This document shows positions 35,149 through 43,734 of a stretch of 64,000 nt of DNA, in pieces. The notes under the pieces are model-generated. The model saw only the letters and a list, made by a program, of their open reading frames with translations. It was not told where the DNA came from and ran no database searches. A program made the translations under genes and the position numbers. Source of the DNA: Candidatus Woesearchaeota archaeon (GTDB taxonomy: Archaea; Nanobdellota; Nanobdellia; Woesearchaeales; JACJVV01). The stretch is from NCBI GenBank assembly GCA_020637495.1, contig JACJVV010000002.1:186001-250000 (forward strand), given 5' to 3'. The first letter of the stretch is position 1; the number at the start of each line of letters is the position of its first letter.

Positions 35149-35219
35149 AGGAATATCAATGATATTATAAATTTACCTAGCAGCATCAAACATATAAATC
35201 ACATAAATAGATTGTATCT

Positions 35220-35951
35220 ATGCAACGACCAATATGTATTGCAACAGGGGCATTCCATTCCTGGACAAAGGTAAAGAATAACAATTCTCACATTGATATT
35301 GCAAGGAAGTTGGATAACATTGATGGTGTTGAGATCACTCTTGGTTTTAAGGAGAACTTATATGATCTGAAGATATCGAGACGGAATATTGACTGGCTGA
35401 GAAAGCAGAAATATGTTAGCATCCATGCACCATTTCATCTCCCTTGGCGTTCTAATGGCATGGAAGACCTGCTCAAGCAGCTCAAGCTTATTGAGAAGTT
35501 ATACAAGACTGTAAAAGCAAAGACTGTTGTAATACACCCTCAGGATATGCTTCCTCCAAAGATATTGAACAGATTTAGATTCCATATCTCGACTGAAAAT
35601 ATGGAACCTGGGCATAATATTTCTCATGCACACTTGAAGAAGATACTTAAGGCATTTCCAAGAGCAGGACTTTGCTTAGATGCAGCTCATGCATATCTCT
35701 ATAGCAAAGACGAGACAAGTGCAATCCTAAAAAAGTTCAAAGGCAAGGTATCACAAGTTCATCTTAGCGGCACATACAAGAAAAAAGAGCACCAATCCAT
35801 GCGCATCTGTACTGACAGCTTCTATAATTCCATTGTCCCATTGAAGAAGACAGAATTGCCAATCATTATCGAGGAAGACATCAATTTTACAAGATCTATC
35901 AGGAAGGTACAGAAAGAGGTCGATTTTGTGAGGGATTTCTTTAAGGAGTAA
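35220..35951 (+). CDS. TIM-barrel protein of the AP endonuclease 2/xylose isomerase-like family
   Basis: A 243-residue barrel. Strand ends carry typical metal-site residues: VEITLGF, VSIHAPFHLPW, TVVIHPQD, STENMEPGH, LCLDAAHAY, QVHLSG and IIIEED. This order matches the sugar isomerase/endonuclease IV-like superfamily. Whether it is an isomerase, epimerase or nuclease cannot be told. The next gene begins 4 bp after its stop, so they are co-transcribed. Confidence 0.8.
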   Translation: MQRPICIATGAFHSWTKVKNNNSHIDIARKLDNIDGVEITLGFKENLYDLKISRRNIDWLRKQKYVSIHAPFHLPWRSNGMEDLLKQLKLIEKLYKTVKAKTVVIHPQDMLPPKILNRFRFHISTENMEPGHNISHAHLKKILKAFPRAGLCLDAAHAYLYSKDETSAILKKFKGKVSQVHLSGTYKKKEHQSMRICTDSFYNSIVPLKKTELPIIIEEDINFTRSIRKVQKEVDFVRDFFKE

Positions 35952-35955
35952 TTCA

Positions 35956-37029
35956 ATGGCAGAACCTCTTTGTCCATATTTCCCATCATGCTCTGGTTGC
36001 TCTTCGCAAAATATCAGTTATGAGCTGCAGCTCCAGAATAAGAGAAGATTAGTCGAGACAATGCTGAAAACAGAATTGAAGGTTTTCAGTGCAGAACCTT
36101 ACAATTATCGTAACAGGATAGAATTCATATTCAAGAATGGCAAGATTGGTCTGAGACAGAAGAGGAACCCATCTCTAATCATCAAAGTCGACAGATGCGC
36201 AATATGTGATAAAAAGATCAATTCATTGTTGAGAGAAGCAAATGATTTCTTTGAAGGCAGAGCAGACAAGGCCTTCAGATTCATGGTGATACGAAACTCA
36301 AAAGATTCATCTTCAATCTCAATAGTTCTTGATCCAGACTCATCAACATTGCAGAATGCAGTAGATCTTGTCAAGAATTTTTCGTCTCATACATCAGCAG
36401 ACAACCTTGTTGTGACCTATTCTAAGGATGATGCTTATTCAGAGGATTACTTTACTGTTAAAGGGAATGATGAGCTTGAAGCAGAATATCTAGAAAAGAG
36501 ATTCATCTATCCAGTGCAAGGGTTCTTTCAGAACAATCAGGAAGTTGCAGGGATGATGCAAGAATACTGTAGGAATATATTAAAAGGATATTCAACTGAT
36601 GGAAAACAGCTGCTTGACCTGTTCTGCGGAGTAGGTACATTTGGTATTATTAATCATGGATTGTTCGATTCCGTAATCTTTGTCGAGAATTATGCTAAGA
36701 GCATAGAATATGTAAAGAAAAATGCCAAGCTTAACGGGATGGCTAGATTTGAAGCATTTGCGATGGATGCAAAGCATCTTTCAAGGTTGGATCTTGCTGA
36801 TGATTTATTTGTGATAACGGATCCTCCTCGCTCAGGCATGGATGCTCAGACCATCTCTCAGCTGAACAAGCTTAATCCATCCTTGATATTGTATATCTCC
36901 TGCAATCCTCATCAACTTAAGAAGGACATTCCAAAATTCAAGAACCACAAAGTCAAGAGTGCAGCTTTGTTTGATATGTTCCCACAGACAAATCATATGG
37001 AGATTGTTGTTGAACTTATCCGATCATGA
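35956..37029 (+). CDS. RNA m5U methyltransferase (RumA/TrmA family)
   Basis: SAM-dependent enzyme methylating C5 of a uridine in tRNA or rRNA. The N-terminal cysteines (CPYFPSCSGC plus CAIC near 77) match the Fe-S cluster ligands of RumA-type enzymes. The catalytic part has SAM motif LLDLFCGVGTFGI, DPPRSGMD and the nucleophile Cys in YISCNPHQL. No TRAM domain precedes it. In some archaea the RumA-type enzyme makes m5U54 in tRNA; that target is plausible but not shown. Its end overlaps metK by 6 nt on the opposite strand. Confidence 0.9.
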   Translation: MAEPLCPYFPSCSGCSSQNISYELQLQNKRRLVETMLKTELKVFSAEPYNYRNRIEFIFKNGKIGLRQKRNPSLIIKVDRCAICDKKINSLLREANDFFEGRADKAFRFMVIRNSKDSSSISIVLDPDSSTLQNAVDLVKNFSSHTSADNLVVTYSKDDAYSEDYFTVKGNDELEAEYLEKRFIYPVQGFFQNNQEVAGMMQEYCRNILKGYSTDGKQLLDLFCGVGTFGIINHGLFDSVIFVENYAKSIEYVKKNAKLNGMARFEAFAMDAKHLSRLDLADDLFVITDPPRSGMDAQTISQLNKLNPSLILYISCNPHQLKKDIPKFKNHKVKSAALFDMFPQTNHMEIVVELIRS

Positions 37030-38190
37030 TTCTCTTTTTAGCGCATCGACTTTATCAGTCTTCTCCCAGGTGAAATCAGGATCTTCTCTCCCAAAATGTC
37101 CATAAGCTGCAGTCTTCCTGAAGATTGGTCTTCTGAGATCAAGCTGGTCGATGATTTCCTTAGGCTTCAGAGGGAAATTCTTCCTTATAAGATCAACGAT
37201 CTTATCCTCTGGAATCTTTCCAGTTCCAAAAGTATCAACATATACTCCCATTGGTTCAGGAACACCTATTGCATAAGATAATTGGACTTCGCATCTGTCA
37301 GCAAGCTTTGCAGCGACTATATTCTTTGCTATGTATCTGCATGCATAAGCTGCGCTCCTATCTACTTTAGAAGGATCCTTTCCAGAGAATGCTCCACCAC
37401 CATGCCGGCCCATCCCACCATATGTATCTACAATAATCTTTCTGCCTGTGAGGCCTGTATCTCCTTCAGGACCACCTATGACAAACTTTCCTGTTGCATT
37501 AATGTGCAATTTCGTATTCTCATCAAGGTAATCTCCAAGAACAGGTTTAATCACCTTCTCTTTGATATCATTTCTAAGCTTGACTTCAGAGACATTCTCA
37601 AGATGCTGTTGTGCAATAACTACGGCATCAACTCTTGTAGGTTTTCCATCATTGTATTCGACAGTCACCTGGCTCTTTCCATCAGGACCAAGACCAGTTA
37701 TAGTGCCATTCTTTCGGACTTCTGCAAGCTTCATAGTCAATTTGTGGGCGAGCATTATCGGCAATGGCATCAGCTCTTCAGTCTCGTTGCATGCAAAACC
37801 AAACATCATCCCTTGGTCTCCTGCACCTTGCTCATCGCTAGATTTCCCATCAGCAGCAGAATCATTCACGCCTTGAGCTATGTCTGGACTCTGCCCATGG
37901 ATTGCTACCCATACGCCTGCATCATCACAGTCAATACCAAATTCAGGATCAGTATATCCGATATCCTTTAATACATCCCTTGCTATCTTTTGCACATCAG
38001 CATAACCTTCAGTTGTGACTTCACCAGCTACATGTATAGAACCAGTCGTAGTAAGACATTCAACTGCTACCCTGCTTAATGGGTCCTCAGTGAGCAACGC
38101 ATCCAAGATCCCATCGCTTATCTGGTCGCATACCTTATCAGGATGACCTTCAGTGACACTTTCTGATGTAAAAAATACTTTCCCTTTCAT
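37024..38190 (-). CDS. metK: S-adenosylmethionine synthase, bacterial type
   Basis: Makes SAM from ATP and methionine. The 388 residues have the bacterial MetK hallmarks: FTSESVTEGHPDKVCDQISD, GAGDQGMMFGFACNET and GGGAFSGKDPSKVDRSAAY. Archaea normally carry a different, diverged MAT, so this gene was probably acquired from bacteria. ATG 38190 is chosen because a GGAGGT Shine-Dalgarno lies 6 nt upstream; a longer frame to 38211 starts before it. TATA-like AGTTTATTTAAACTGG lies near 38228. Confidence 0.95.
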   Translation of the reverse strand: MKGKVFFTSESVTEGHPDKVCDQISDGILDALLTEDPLSRVAVECLTTTGSIHVAGEVTTEGYADVQKIARDVLKDIGYTDPEFGIDCDDAGVWVAIHGQSPDIAQGVNDSAADGKSSDEQGAGDQGMMFGFACNETEELMPLPIMLAHKLTMKLAEVRKNGTITGLGPDGKSQVTVEYNDGKPTRVDAVVIAQQHLENVSEVKLRNDIKEKVIKPVLGDYLDENTKLHINATGKFVIGGPEGDTGLTGRKIIVDTYGGMGRHGGGAFSGKDPSKVDRSAAYACRYIAKNIVAAKLADRCEVQLSYAIGVPEPMGVYVDTFGTGKIPEDKIVDLIRKNFPLKPKEIIDQLDLRRPIFRKTAAYGHFGREDPDFTWEKTDKVDALKRES

Positions 38191-38343
38191 GAATATACCT
38201 CCAGATAGCAAAATGAAACCACCAGTTTAAATAAACTTCTGTTTCAGAGGATAAAACCACATGTATCATTTAGGCAGGTTGATTGTAAAAAATATATCTT
38301 ATAACTGCATAAATTTTATCAACCTCAAAAGAAAGCAATTGAC

Positions 38344-39327
38344 ATGAAAGAATTATTCACAAGTAAATATGTATCAGATTTCCCGAGGAAAGAGATTCCT
38401 GTTAAGATACTGTTGATAAAAACGCTTGAAGAAAGACTGAGAGACGGGGATCCAGTCCCAAGCAATATAGGTGGGATGCCTAAGGGAGATCTGTTAGTGT
38501 CTATAGCTTTTGAATCAGAACAAGAGATTCTTCACTATTCTGCGAAGAGTGACATCCAAAATATTATGATAAATGGTGTAGGTGATAGTTATGTCATAAC
38601 CCAATGCAATAAGGCAGTAGGACTTGTATTTGAGATGCTGCCGAATCCAATCATGGATGACATAGAGAAGGCCATCTCCTCTTACCCTATTATGCTGCCT
38701 GAAAAAGCTTCAATCTCTGATATTGAACCAATGAGCTTCTTATCCAGGCCATATATTGTGGAGATCATTGATACTTTTATAGGGCCAGCATATAAGCCTC
38801 CAAGAAAGGATAATTTTCAAAGAAAACCAAGGACTACAAGAGCGATGCTTTTTGAACAAGGATTACGTGCAAATGGAGAAACAGGAGAAAAGCCTGAACC
38901 AGCTGAGAACCAACCATATGCTTTGAATTATGAAGAAAGACGTCGTGCAGAAAGATTTGAGGCATTGGTAGAGGATGCTCATGATTATGATAATAGAAGC
39001 ATGTTAAGGAAGAAATCATCTGTGCCTGCATATATAGAGATTGAAGGATTAACAATTCATGGTAAGCAAGTAATACTAAGTCAGAGTGCAATAAATTGTT
39101 ATAGGAAGATGAAAGACATCAGAGAGTGGTCTGAATCAGATTTATGTGAGATTGAGCCACACATAAGGGATGCATTATCAAGATCACCGATAGAGATCTC
39201 AGATCAAGGTACAATCTATGGTAACTCTCCTTATTTCTTCAATGTTGTTCTAGGTGTAATTGATATGATTGGTTACGACAAGAATATGCGGCGTGTTGAC
39301 ATAAACCTTATAAACACCCTTGACTAA
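38344..39327 (+). CDS. Hypothetical protein (327 residues)
   Basis: Not recognised. The N-terminal part (1-140) looks mixed alpha/beta (KILLIKTLEERLRDG, DLLVSIAFESEQ). A Lys/Arg/Pro-rich linker lies near 145-190, and the C-terminal part near 215-327 is mixed again. No membrane segment. TATA-like ATAAATTTTAT lies about 30 bp upstream. The next gene begins 8 bp after its stop but has its own promoter-like sequence. Confidence 0.68.
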   Translation: MKELFTSKYVSDFPRKEIPVKILLIKTLEERLRDGDPVPSNIGGMPKGDLLVSIAFESEQEILHYSAKSDIQNIMINGVGDSYVITQCNKAVGLVFEMLPNPIMDDIEKAISSYPIMLPEKASISDIEPMSFLSRPYIVEIIDTFIGPAYKPPRKDNFQRKPRTTRAMLFEQGLRANGETGEKPEPAENQPYALNYEERRRAERFEALVEDAHDYDNRSMLRKKSSVPAYIEIEGLTIHGKQVILSQSAINCYRKMKDIREWSESDLCEIEPHIRDALSRSPIEISDQGTIYGNSPYFFNVVLGVIDMIGYDKNMRRVDINLINTLD

Positions 39328-39333
39328 GTCAAG
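39319..39333. promoter_or_regulatory. Palindrome between TATA and start of the gene at 39336
   Basis: CTTGAC (39319-39324) and GTCAAG (39328-39333) flank TAA, the stop codon of the preceding gene. A TATA-like CTTATAAACACC (39307-39318) lies just before, and the next ATG is 3 nt after. The layout is that of an operator covering the start site of a leaderless gene. Confidence 0.4.
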
Positions 39334-39335
39334 TT

Positions 39336-39980
39336 ATGAGAATGGGCTTAGGAAGGAAATCGTCAATACAATTATCTATGAATTTCCTTGTGATGCTGAT
39401 AATTGCAATTGTGATATTCATTTTGTCATTATCATTCTTGGCTCACTTCTTCTTAGCTGCATCTGAGCTTAAGCTTAAGCTCGACAGTCAGACAAAATCT
39501 CAGATAGAATCATTGCTTGCAGGGAATGCCAGGGTAGCGATTCCATTGGATACAAAAATAGTCAAACCAGGGGAACCTGCAATATTTGGTGTGGGCATAA
39601 AGAATACAATACCTGATACATATTTTAAGGTTCAATTCCTTACAGATGGGAAATTCATCCCTGCTGAAGCTCCAGATGAAGGATATGATGTAAAATGTTT
39701 TGCTGATCTTCAGCAGTGTGTAATAAATGGCTATATCGGTCAAAGTTATGATGGTGGTGGTTATGCAATAGAGTATAAGGTAGGCAATGCTGGAGAGACA
39801 AATGTCAAGATAAACGAAGAATCCATAGTGTTGATTGGAACCAAGACATTGAGAAAAGCTCCATTAGGTCATTATATCTTCACAGTCTATGTATGTGTAG
39901 GTGCATCAAGTTATCCAGTCTGTAACTTAAACAATCTATATGATGATACTGTACATAAGATGCATATGATCGTGAAATAG
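39336..39980 (+). CDS. Secreted or membrane-anchored beta-rich protein
   Basis: A 214-residue protein with a single N-terminal hydrophobic helix (SMNFLVMLIIAIVIFILSLS, about 14-33) after a short basic stretch, resembling the N-termini of archaeal pilin-like proteins. The remainder is predicted beta-sandwich (KPGEPAIFGVGIKNT, YAIEYKVGNAGETNVKI) with four cysteines suited to disulfides, so it probably faces outside. Specific function unknown. Confidence 0.72.
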   Translation: MRMGLGRKSSIQLSMNFLVMLIIAIVIFILSLSFLAHFFLAASELKLKLDSQTKSQIESLLAGNARVAIPLDTKIVKPGEPAIFGVGIKNTIPDTYFKVQFLTDGKFIPAEAPDEGYDVKCFADLQQCVINGYIGQSYDGGGYAIEYKVGNAGETNVKINEESIVLIGTKTLRKAPLGHYIFTVYVCVGASSYPVCNLNNLYDDTVHKMHMIVK

Positions 39981-40001
39981 GCATTCTAGAGTATAGCAAA
40001 T

Positions 40002-40073
40002 TTTAATAGATATATTTAAAATAAGATTCTAAAGTAGCACTATTTAATGGATATATTTAAAATAAGATTCTAA
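40002..40073. repeat. Tandem duplication of a 31-bp promoter segment
   Basis: Two 31-bp copies (40002-40032, 40043-40073), 41 bp apart and differing at one base, each contain the TATA-like ATATATTTAAAATAAG. The second lies 20-30 bp upstream of the ATG at 40086. This looks like a duplicated core promoter. Confidence 0.6.
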
Positions 40074-40085
40074 TTAACACTTTGA

Positions 40086-40307
40086 ATGGCATCATTGCTA
40101 TACCTATCAGGTCTTGAACAAGGAGAAGCTTACGTTATAGACTTCTGCAGAAGATACCAAGTCTCCATGATTGATAGGACAGATACTTTTGAGAATGGAA
40201 GAAAAGAACCATGCTGGGCTTTCTCAGATGGTACTGGATACTATACTATTGAAGGTATGAGGCGTTCTCTACAACCTCTCAGCAGCATCAATGATAGCAT
40301 TGAATGA
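40086..40307 (+). CDS. Small protein (73 residues), unknown
   Basis: Reads MASLLYLSGLEQGEAYVIDF and continues with mixed composition; no family is recognised. It has a good upstream TATA in a duplicated promoter segment. Its 3' end overlaps tpiA by 39 nt on the opposite strand, which is unusual in this genome and slightly lowers confidence. Confidence 0.5.
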   Translation: MASLLYLSGLEQGEAYVIDFCRRYQVSMIDRTDTFENGRKEPCWAFSDGTGYYTIEGMRRSLQPLSSINDSIE

Positions 40308-41018
40308 GTCAGCTTTCAATGAAGCACCTCCTATAAGACCACCATCTATATCCTTTTGTGAAAGCAGTCCATCAGCATTATCAGGCTTAAGACTTCCACC
40401 ATATAATATTCTTACTTTTTCTGCAACATCTTCACCAAAAAGTTCAGCTATCTTTCTCCTGCAGAATGCATGCGCTTCCTGAGCCTGTTCTGGAGTTGCA
40501 ACCTTTCCTGTACCGATTGCCCAGACTGGCTCATATGCAATGATGACATCTTCCATCTGATCAGGTGTGATACCTTTCAATCCTTCAGTTAACTGAACAT
40601 CAAGGACCTCATTTGTCTTCTCAGCTTCTCTTTCTTCAAGCTGTTCACCTATACAGAGGATGACTTTCAATCCATGAGCTATAGCACTAAGGACTTTCTC
40701 CTTTATAAGGGCGTCATCTTCCTTGAAGATATGTCTTCTTTCAGAATGTCCGAGAATGACATGCTTAGCGCCTGTATCCTTAACCATGAGTGGGCTTATC
40801 TCACCTGTGAATGCTCCGCTTTCTTCATAATGCATGTTCTGTGCTGCAACACATATCTTCCTATCCCCTCTAGCCTCACATACAGCTGATAAAGCAGTGA
40901 ATACAGGAGCTACAAGAACCTGGACTTTCCCAGACTCTTTTATTCCTTTGACAAGTTCGATACTTTCTGCAATAGTCTTGTTCATCTTCCAATTTCCAGC
41001 AATCATGATCTTTCTCAT
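40269..41018 (-). CDS. tpiA: Triosephosphate isomerase, bacterial type
   Basis: Interconverts dihydroxyacetone phosphate and glyceraldehyde 3-phosphate. The 249 residues show NWKMN (catalytic Lys), ILGHSERR (His), AYEPVWAIGTGK (Glu plus the mobile loop) and YGGSLKPDNA (phosphate site). This is the longer bacterial/eukaryotic form; archaeal TPIs are usually about 225 residues, so acquisition is likely. Its start overlaps the preceding gene by 4 nt (ATGA), giving translational coupling. Confidence 0.96.
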   Translation of the reverse strand: MRKIMIAGNWKMNKTIAESIELVKGIKESGKVQVLVAPVFTALSAVCEARGDRKICVAAQNMHYEESGAFTGEISPLMVKDTGAKHVILGHSERRHIFKEDDALIKEKVLSAIAHGLKVILCIGEQLEEREAEKTNEVLDVQLTEGLKGITPDQMEDVIIAYEPVWAIGTGKVATPEQAQEAHAFCRRKIAELFGEDVAEKVRILYGGSLKPDNADGLLSQKDIDGGLIGGASLKADSFNAIIDAAERL

Positions 41019-41350
41019 TTCTTATCACCTAAAAACGCGTTATAATTATCTTCATCTATCTCTCTTAACCTTTTCGAGAACATTTTATATGTATTTTCAT
41101 TGACAAACTCAACCATTGGGAGATCATCATAGAATTCACTCACTATCTTATTTATCTCCTTCTCACGGACAAATCTATCTGTTTCCTTGTTGTACCTGTA
41201 TGCGCCCATAATCATCAGCGAACGGGCAACAATGATTATTACTTTAGAACCGTTCTCAATCTCTATCCTGTCAAGCTGATTGCTTATTATATCAGTCTGC
41301 CTCAATTTCAGATGGTCATAGAATTTCAGCCTGTAGATGTAATATTTCAT
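41015..41350 (-). CDS. Hypothetical protein coupled to tpiA
   Basis: A 111-residue protein of unknown family, mixed alpha/beta (SKVIIIVARSLMIMGAYRYN) with a charged C-terminal half. It has a GAGGT Shine-Dalgarno just upstream and a TATA (GATTTAAATGAG) near 41372. Its stop overlaps the tpiA start by 4 nt, so it is translated with tpiA, but no link to glycolysis is visible. Confidence 0.65.
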   Translation of the reverse strand: MKYYIYRLKFYDHLKLRQTDIISNQLDRIEIENGSKVIIIVARSLMIMGAYRYNKETDRFVREKEINKIVSEFYDDLPMVEFVNENTYKMFSKRLREIDEDNYNAFLGDKK

Positions 41351-41465
41351 GAAACCTCAAAAGCATGCTCATTTAAATCTTTTTGGAAAAATTAAAGGAT
41401 TAGTTGAACGAAAAGATATAGAGAATAATGCATAAAAAGTAGAAAAAAACTAAGGAGAAAGGAAA

Positions 41466-42203
41466 CTACTGGTCTTCTATCCAGCCATAGCCCTTCTCTT
41501 CAAGATGATCTACAAGGTCGCCTTTTCCTTCCAGTTTTATCTTTCCTTCCACCATTATGAACATCTTGTCAGGGTTGATATATTCTAGTATCCTCTTATA
41601 GTGCGTAATTATCAGGACAGACTTGTCCTTTGCCATGAACTCATTGACTCCTTGAGCTACTACCTTCAAAGCATCTATATCAAGTCCTGAGTCAGTCTCA
41701 TCCAGTAAAGCGATAGCTGGATTCAGCACAAGAAGCTGCAGTATCTCTGCTTTCTTCTTCTCTCCGCCAGAGAAGCCTTCATTGAGGTATCTGTCCGTAT
41801 ACTCCTTCTTCATGCTAAGGAGAGTCATCTTCTCTTCAAGCAGTTTCTTGAAATCTCTCACAGAGATTTTCTCACCTGTTATGCTGTTTAGTGCAGTCCT
41901 CAAGAAATTTGGGATAGTTACCCCAGATATCTCAGATGGGTATTGGAATGACAGAAACAATCCTTTCTTAGCTCTTTCATCAGGGCCAAGATCAGTGATG
42001 TCCTCTCCATCCAGTACTATCTTTCCTTCTGTTATCTCATATTTAGGATGCCCCATCAATGTATTTGCTAATGTACTCTTTCCTGATCCATTAGGGCCCA
42101 TGAGTGCATGAACCTTTCCATTCTCTAATCTCAATGAGACACCTTTCAATATCTCTTTTCCCTCAACTGATACGTGAAGATCCTTGATTTCTAACATTAT
42201 CAT
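41466..42203 (-). CDS. sufC: SufC, Fe-S assembly ATPase
   Basis: ABC-type ATPase energising the SufBCD scaffold for Fe-S clusters. The 245 residues have Walker A GPNGSGKSTLA, the SufC signature NEGFSGGEKKKAEILQ, Walker B ALLDETDSGLDIDAL and a switch His in IITHYKR. It is last in the operon; its start overlaps the sufU stop by 4 nt. No membrane domain, as expected. Confidence 0.95.
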   Translation of the reverse strand: MIMLEIKDLHVSVEGKEILKGVSLRLENGKVHALMGPNGSGKSTLANTLMGHPKYEITEGKIVLDGEDITDLGPDERAKKGLFLSFQYPSEISGVTIPNFLRTALNSITGEKISVRDFKKLLEEKMTLLSMKKEYTDRYLNEGFSGGEKKKAEILQLLVLNPAIALLDETDSGLDIDALKVVAQGVNEFMAKDKSVLIITHYKRILEYINPDKMFIMVEGKIKLEGKGDLVDHLEEKGYGWIEDQ

Positions 42204-42571
42204 TCCCTCCTAATAGCTTTTTGAAGTGCTTCCAATCCTATCAGAGCACATTTTAATCTTACAGATGCTATCTCAATACCAAGCAGCTCTATCACATCAC
42301 TGCTCTTCATAGATAATACATCCTCTACTTTCTTTCCTTTGACTGAATCTGTAACCAAAGACGCTGCAGCGATGCTTATTGCGCATCCTTTTCCGTTGAA
42401 TTTAACATCTTTGACAATATCATCCTCAATGATTACCTGCATAGTTATGTCATCGCCACACAATGGGTTGTACTCATGATGCTTATGTGTAGCATCACCC
42501 AACTCACCAAAATTCAACGGTTCGTTATAAAGTTCCAGGATATTCTCACGATACATATCTTCAGCGCTCAT
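42200..42571 (-). CDS. sufU: SufU/IscU-like Fe-S scaffold or sulfur-transfer protein
   Basis: A 123-residue protein with the three conserved cysteines in NPLCGDD, GKGCAIS and RLKCALI plus the first-site Asp. These bind zinc or an Fe-S cluster and accept sulfur from SufS. The SufU type is favoured by the short length, the GKGCAIS insert and the position next to sufS. It overlaps sufS and sufC by 4 nt each. Confidence 0.92.
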   Translation of the reverse strand: MSAEDMYRENILELYNEPLNFGELGDATHKHHEYNPLCGDDITMQVIIEDDIVKDVKFNGKGCAISIAAASLVTDSVKGKKVEDVLSMKSSDVIELLGIEIASVRLKCALIGLEALQKAIRRE

Positions 42572-43734
42572 TTGAATATCTCCTTAACATGCTTCAATCC
42601 TTCAATGAGCCTATCGATGTCCTCTTTGTTATTATAACAAGCCAGGCTGACTCTTACAGTACCTGGAACTCCTAGCTTACCCATCAATGGCATTGCACAA
42701 TGATGGCCAGCACGTACGCATACATCATGGTCATTCAGTAATGATGCAACATCATGAGGATGAGCCTTTCCTATGTTGAAAGATATTATGCTAGCGCCAT
42801 TCTCAGGACAATATAGATTGATATCTCCTAATTTGTTCAAGCTATCTATGCAATATTTCCGTAGCCCCCCACAATTCTCACATATATCGTGTGAATGAGA
42901 GGAGATATAATCAACAGCAACACCTAATCCTATAGCTCCTGCAATGTTAGGTGTTCCGGCCTCAAAGCGTAGAGGGGATCCTTGGAATTCTGCATCTTCA
43001 AAGGAGACATGCTTTATCATATCTCCTCCGGTATTGAAAGGAGGCATCTTATTGAGAAGCTCAACTTTTCCATACAATACTCCAATTCCTGTAGGAGCAA
43101 ACATCTTATGGCCTGAAAATGCTAAGAAGTCACAACCTAGTGCCTTCACATCAATCGGATAACATAATGCAGATTGTGCAGCATCGACGATGCTTATAGC
43201 ATTATTCTGCTTTGCAAGGTTGCAGAGCATCTTGACATCGTTTATTGTACCAATTGCATTTGACACATGTGCGAAAGACACTATTGCAGTCTTCACAGTT
43301 ATCTTACTTTTTGCATCCTCATAATCTAATGTAAAATCATCTTTGAGCTTGATATACTTTATTCTCAAGTTATGTCGTTTTGCCATCTGCTGCCAAGGAA
43401 CGATATTTGCATGATGCTCAAGTTCTGTCAGAACAATCTCATCACCTTTTATCATAGGGTATAGGCAATAAGATAATAAGTTCAATGACTCAGTGGTCCC
43501 TTTTGTGAAGATGACCTCATCATCCTCTGCTTTTATGAAGCCTGCAACTTTCTTCCTTGCATCTTCATACTTGTTAGTTGCTTCCTCGCTGAGTGAGTAG
43601 ACACCCCTATGTATATTAGCGCATGAATCAGTGTAGAATTCCTTTACAGCCTCGATGACTTGGATAGGTTTCTGTGTTGTCGCTGCATTGTCAAGATACG
43701 CTACTTTCTTGAGTATGGGAAAGTCACTTCTCAT
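42568..43734 (-). CDS. sufS: SufS cysteine desulfurase
   Basis: PLP enzyme that removes sulfur from cysteine. The 388 residues have THR-type AATTQKP, SFAHVSNAIGTI, the PLP Lys in AFSGHKMFAPTGIGVLYG and the catalytic Cys in RAGHHCAMPLM. The motif order and length match group II (SufS/CsdA). It overlaps sufD by 11 nt and sufU by 4 nt. Confidence 0.95.
   Translation of the reverse strand: MRSDFPILKKVAYLDNAATTQKPIQVIEAVKEFYTDSCANIHRGVYSLSEEATNKYEDARKKVAGFIKAEDDEVIFTKGTTESLNLLSYCLYPMIKGDEIVLTELEHHANIVPWQQMAKRHNLRIKYIKLKDDFTLDYEDAKSKITVKTAIVSFAHVSNAIGTINDVKMLCNLAKQNNAISIVDAAQSALCYPIDVKALGCDFLAFSGHKMFAPTGIGVLYGKVELLNKMPPFNTGGDMIKHVSFEDAEFQGSPLRFEAGTPNIAGAIGLGVAVDYISSHSHDICENCGGLRKYCIDSLNKLGDINLYCPENGASIISFNIGKAHPHDVASLLNDHDVCVRAGHHCAMPLMGKLGVPGTVRVSLACYNNKEDIDRLIEGLKHVKEIFK

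Noticed and set aside
37282..37971. 229-codon frame antisense to metK
   Set aside because: It lies wholly inside a clear metK, is Cys/Ile/Ser-rich as antisense frames often are, and has no family features.
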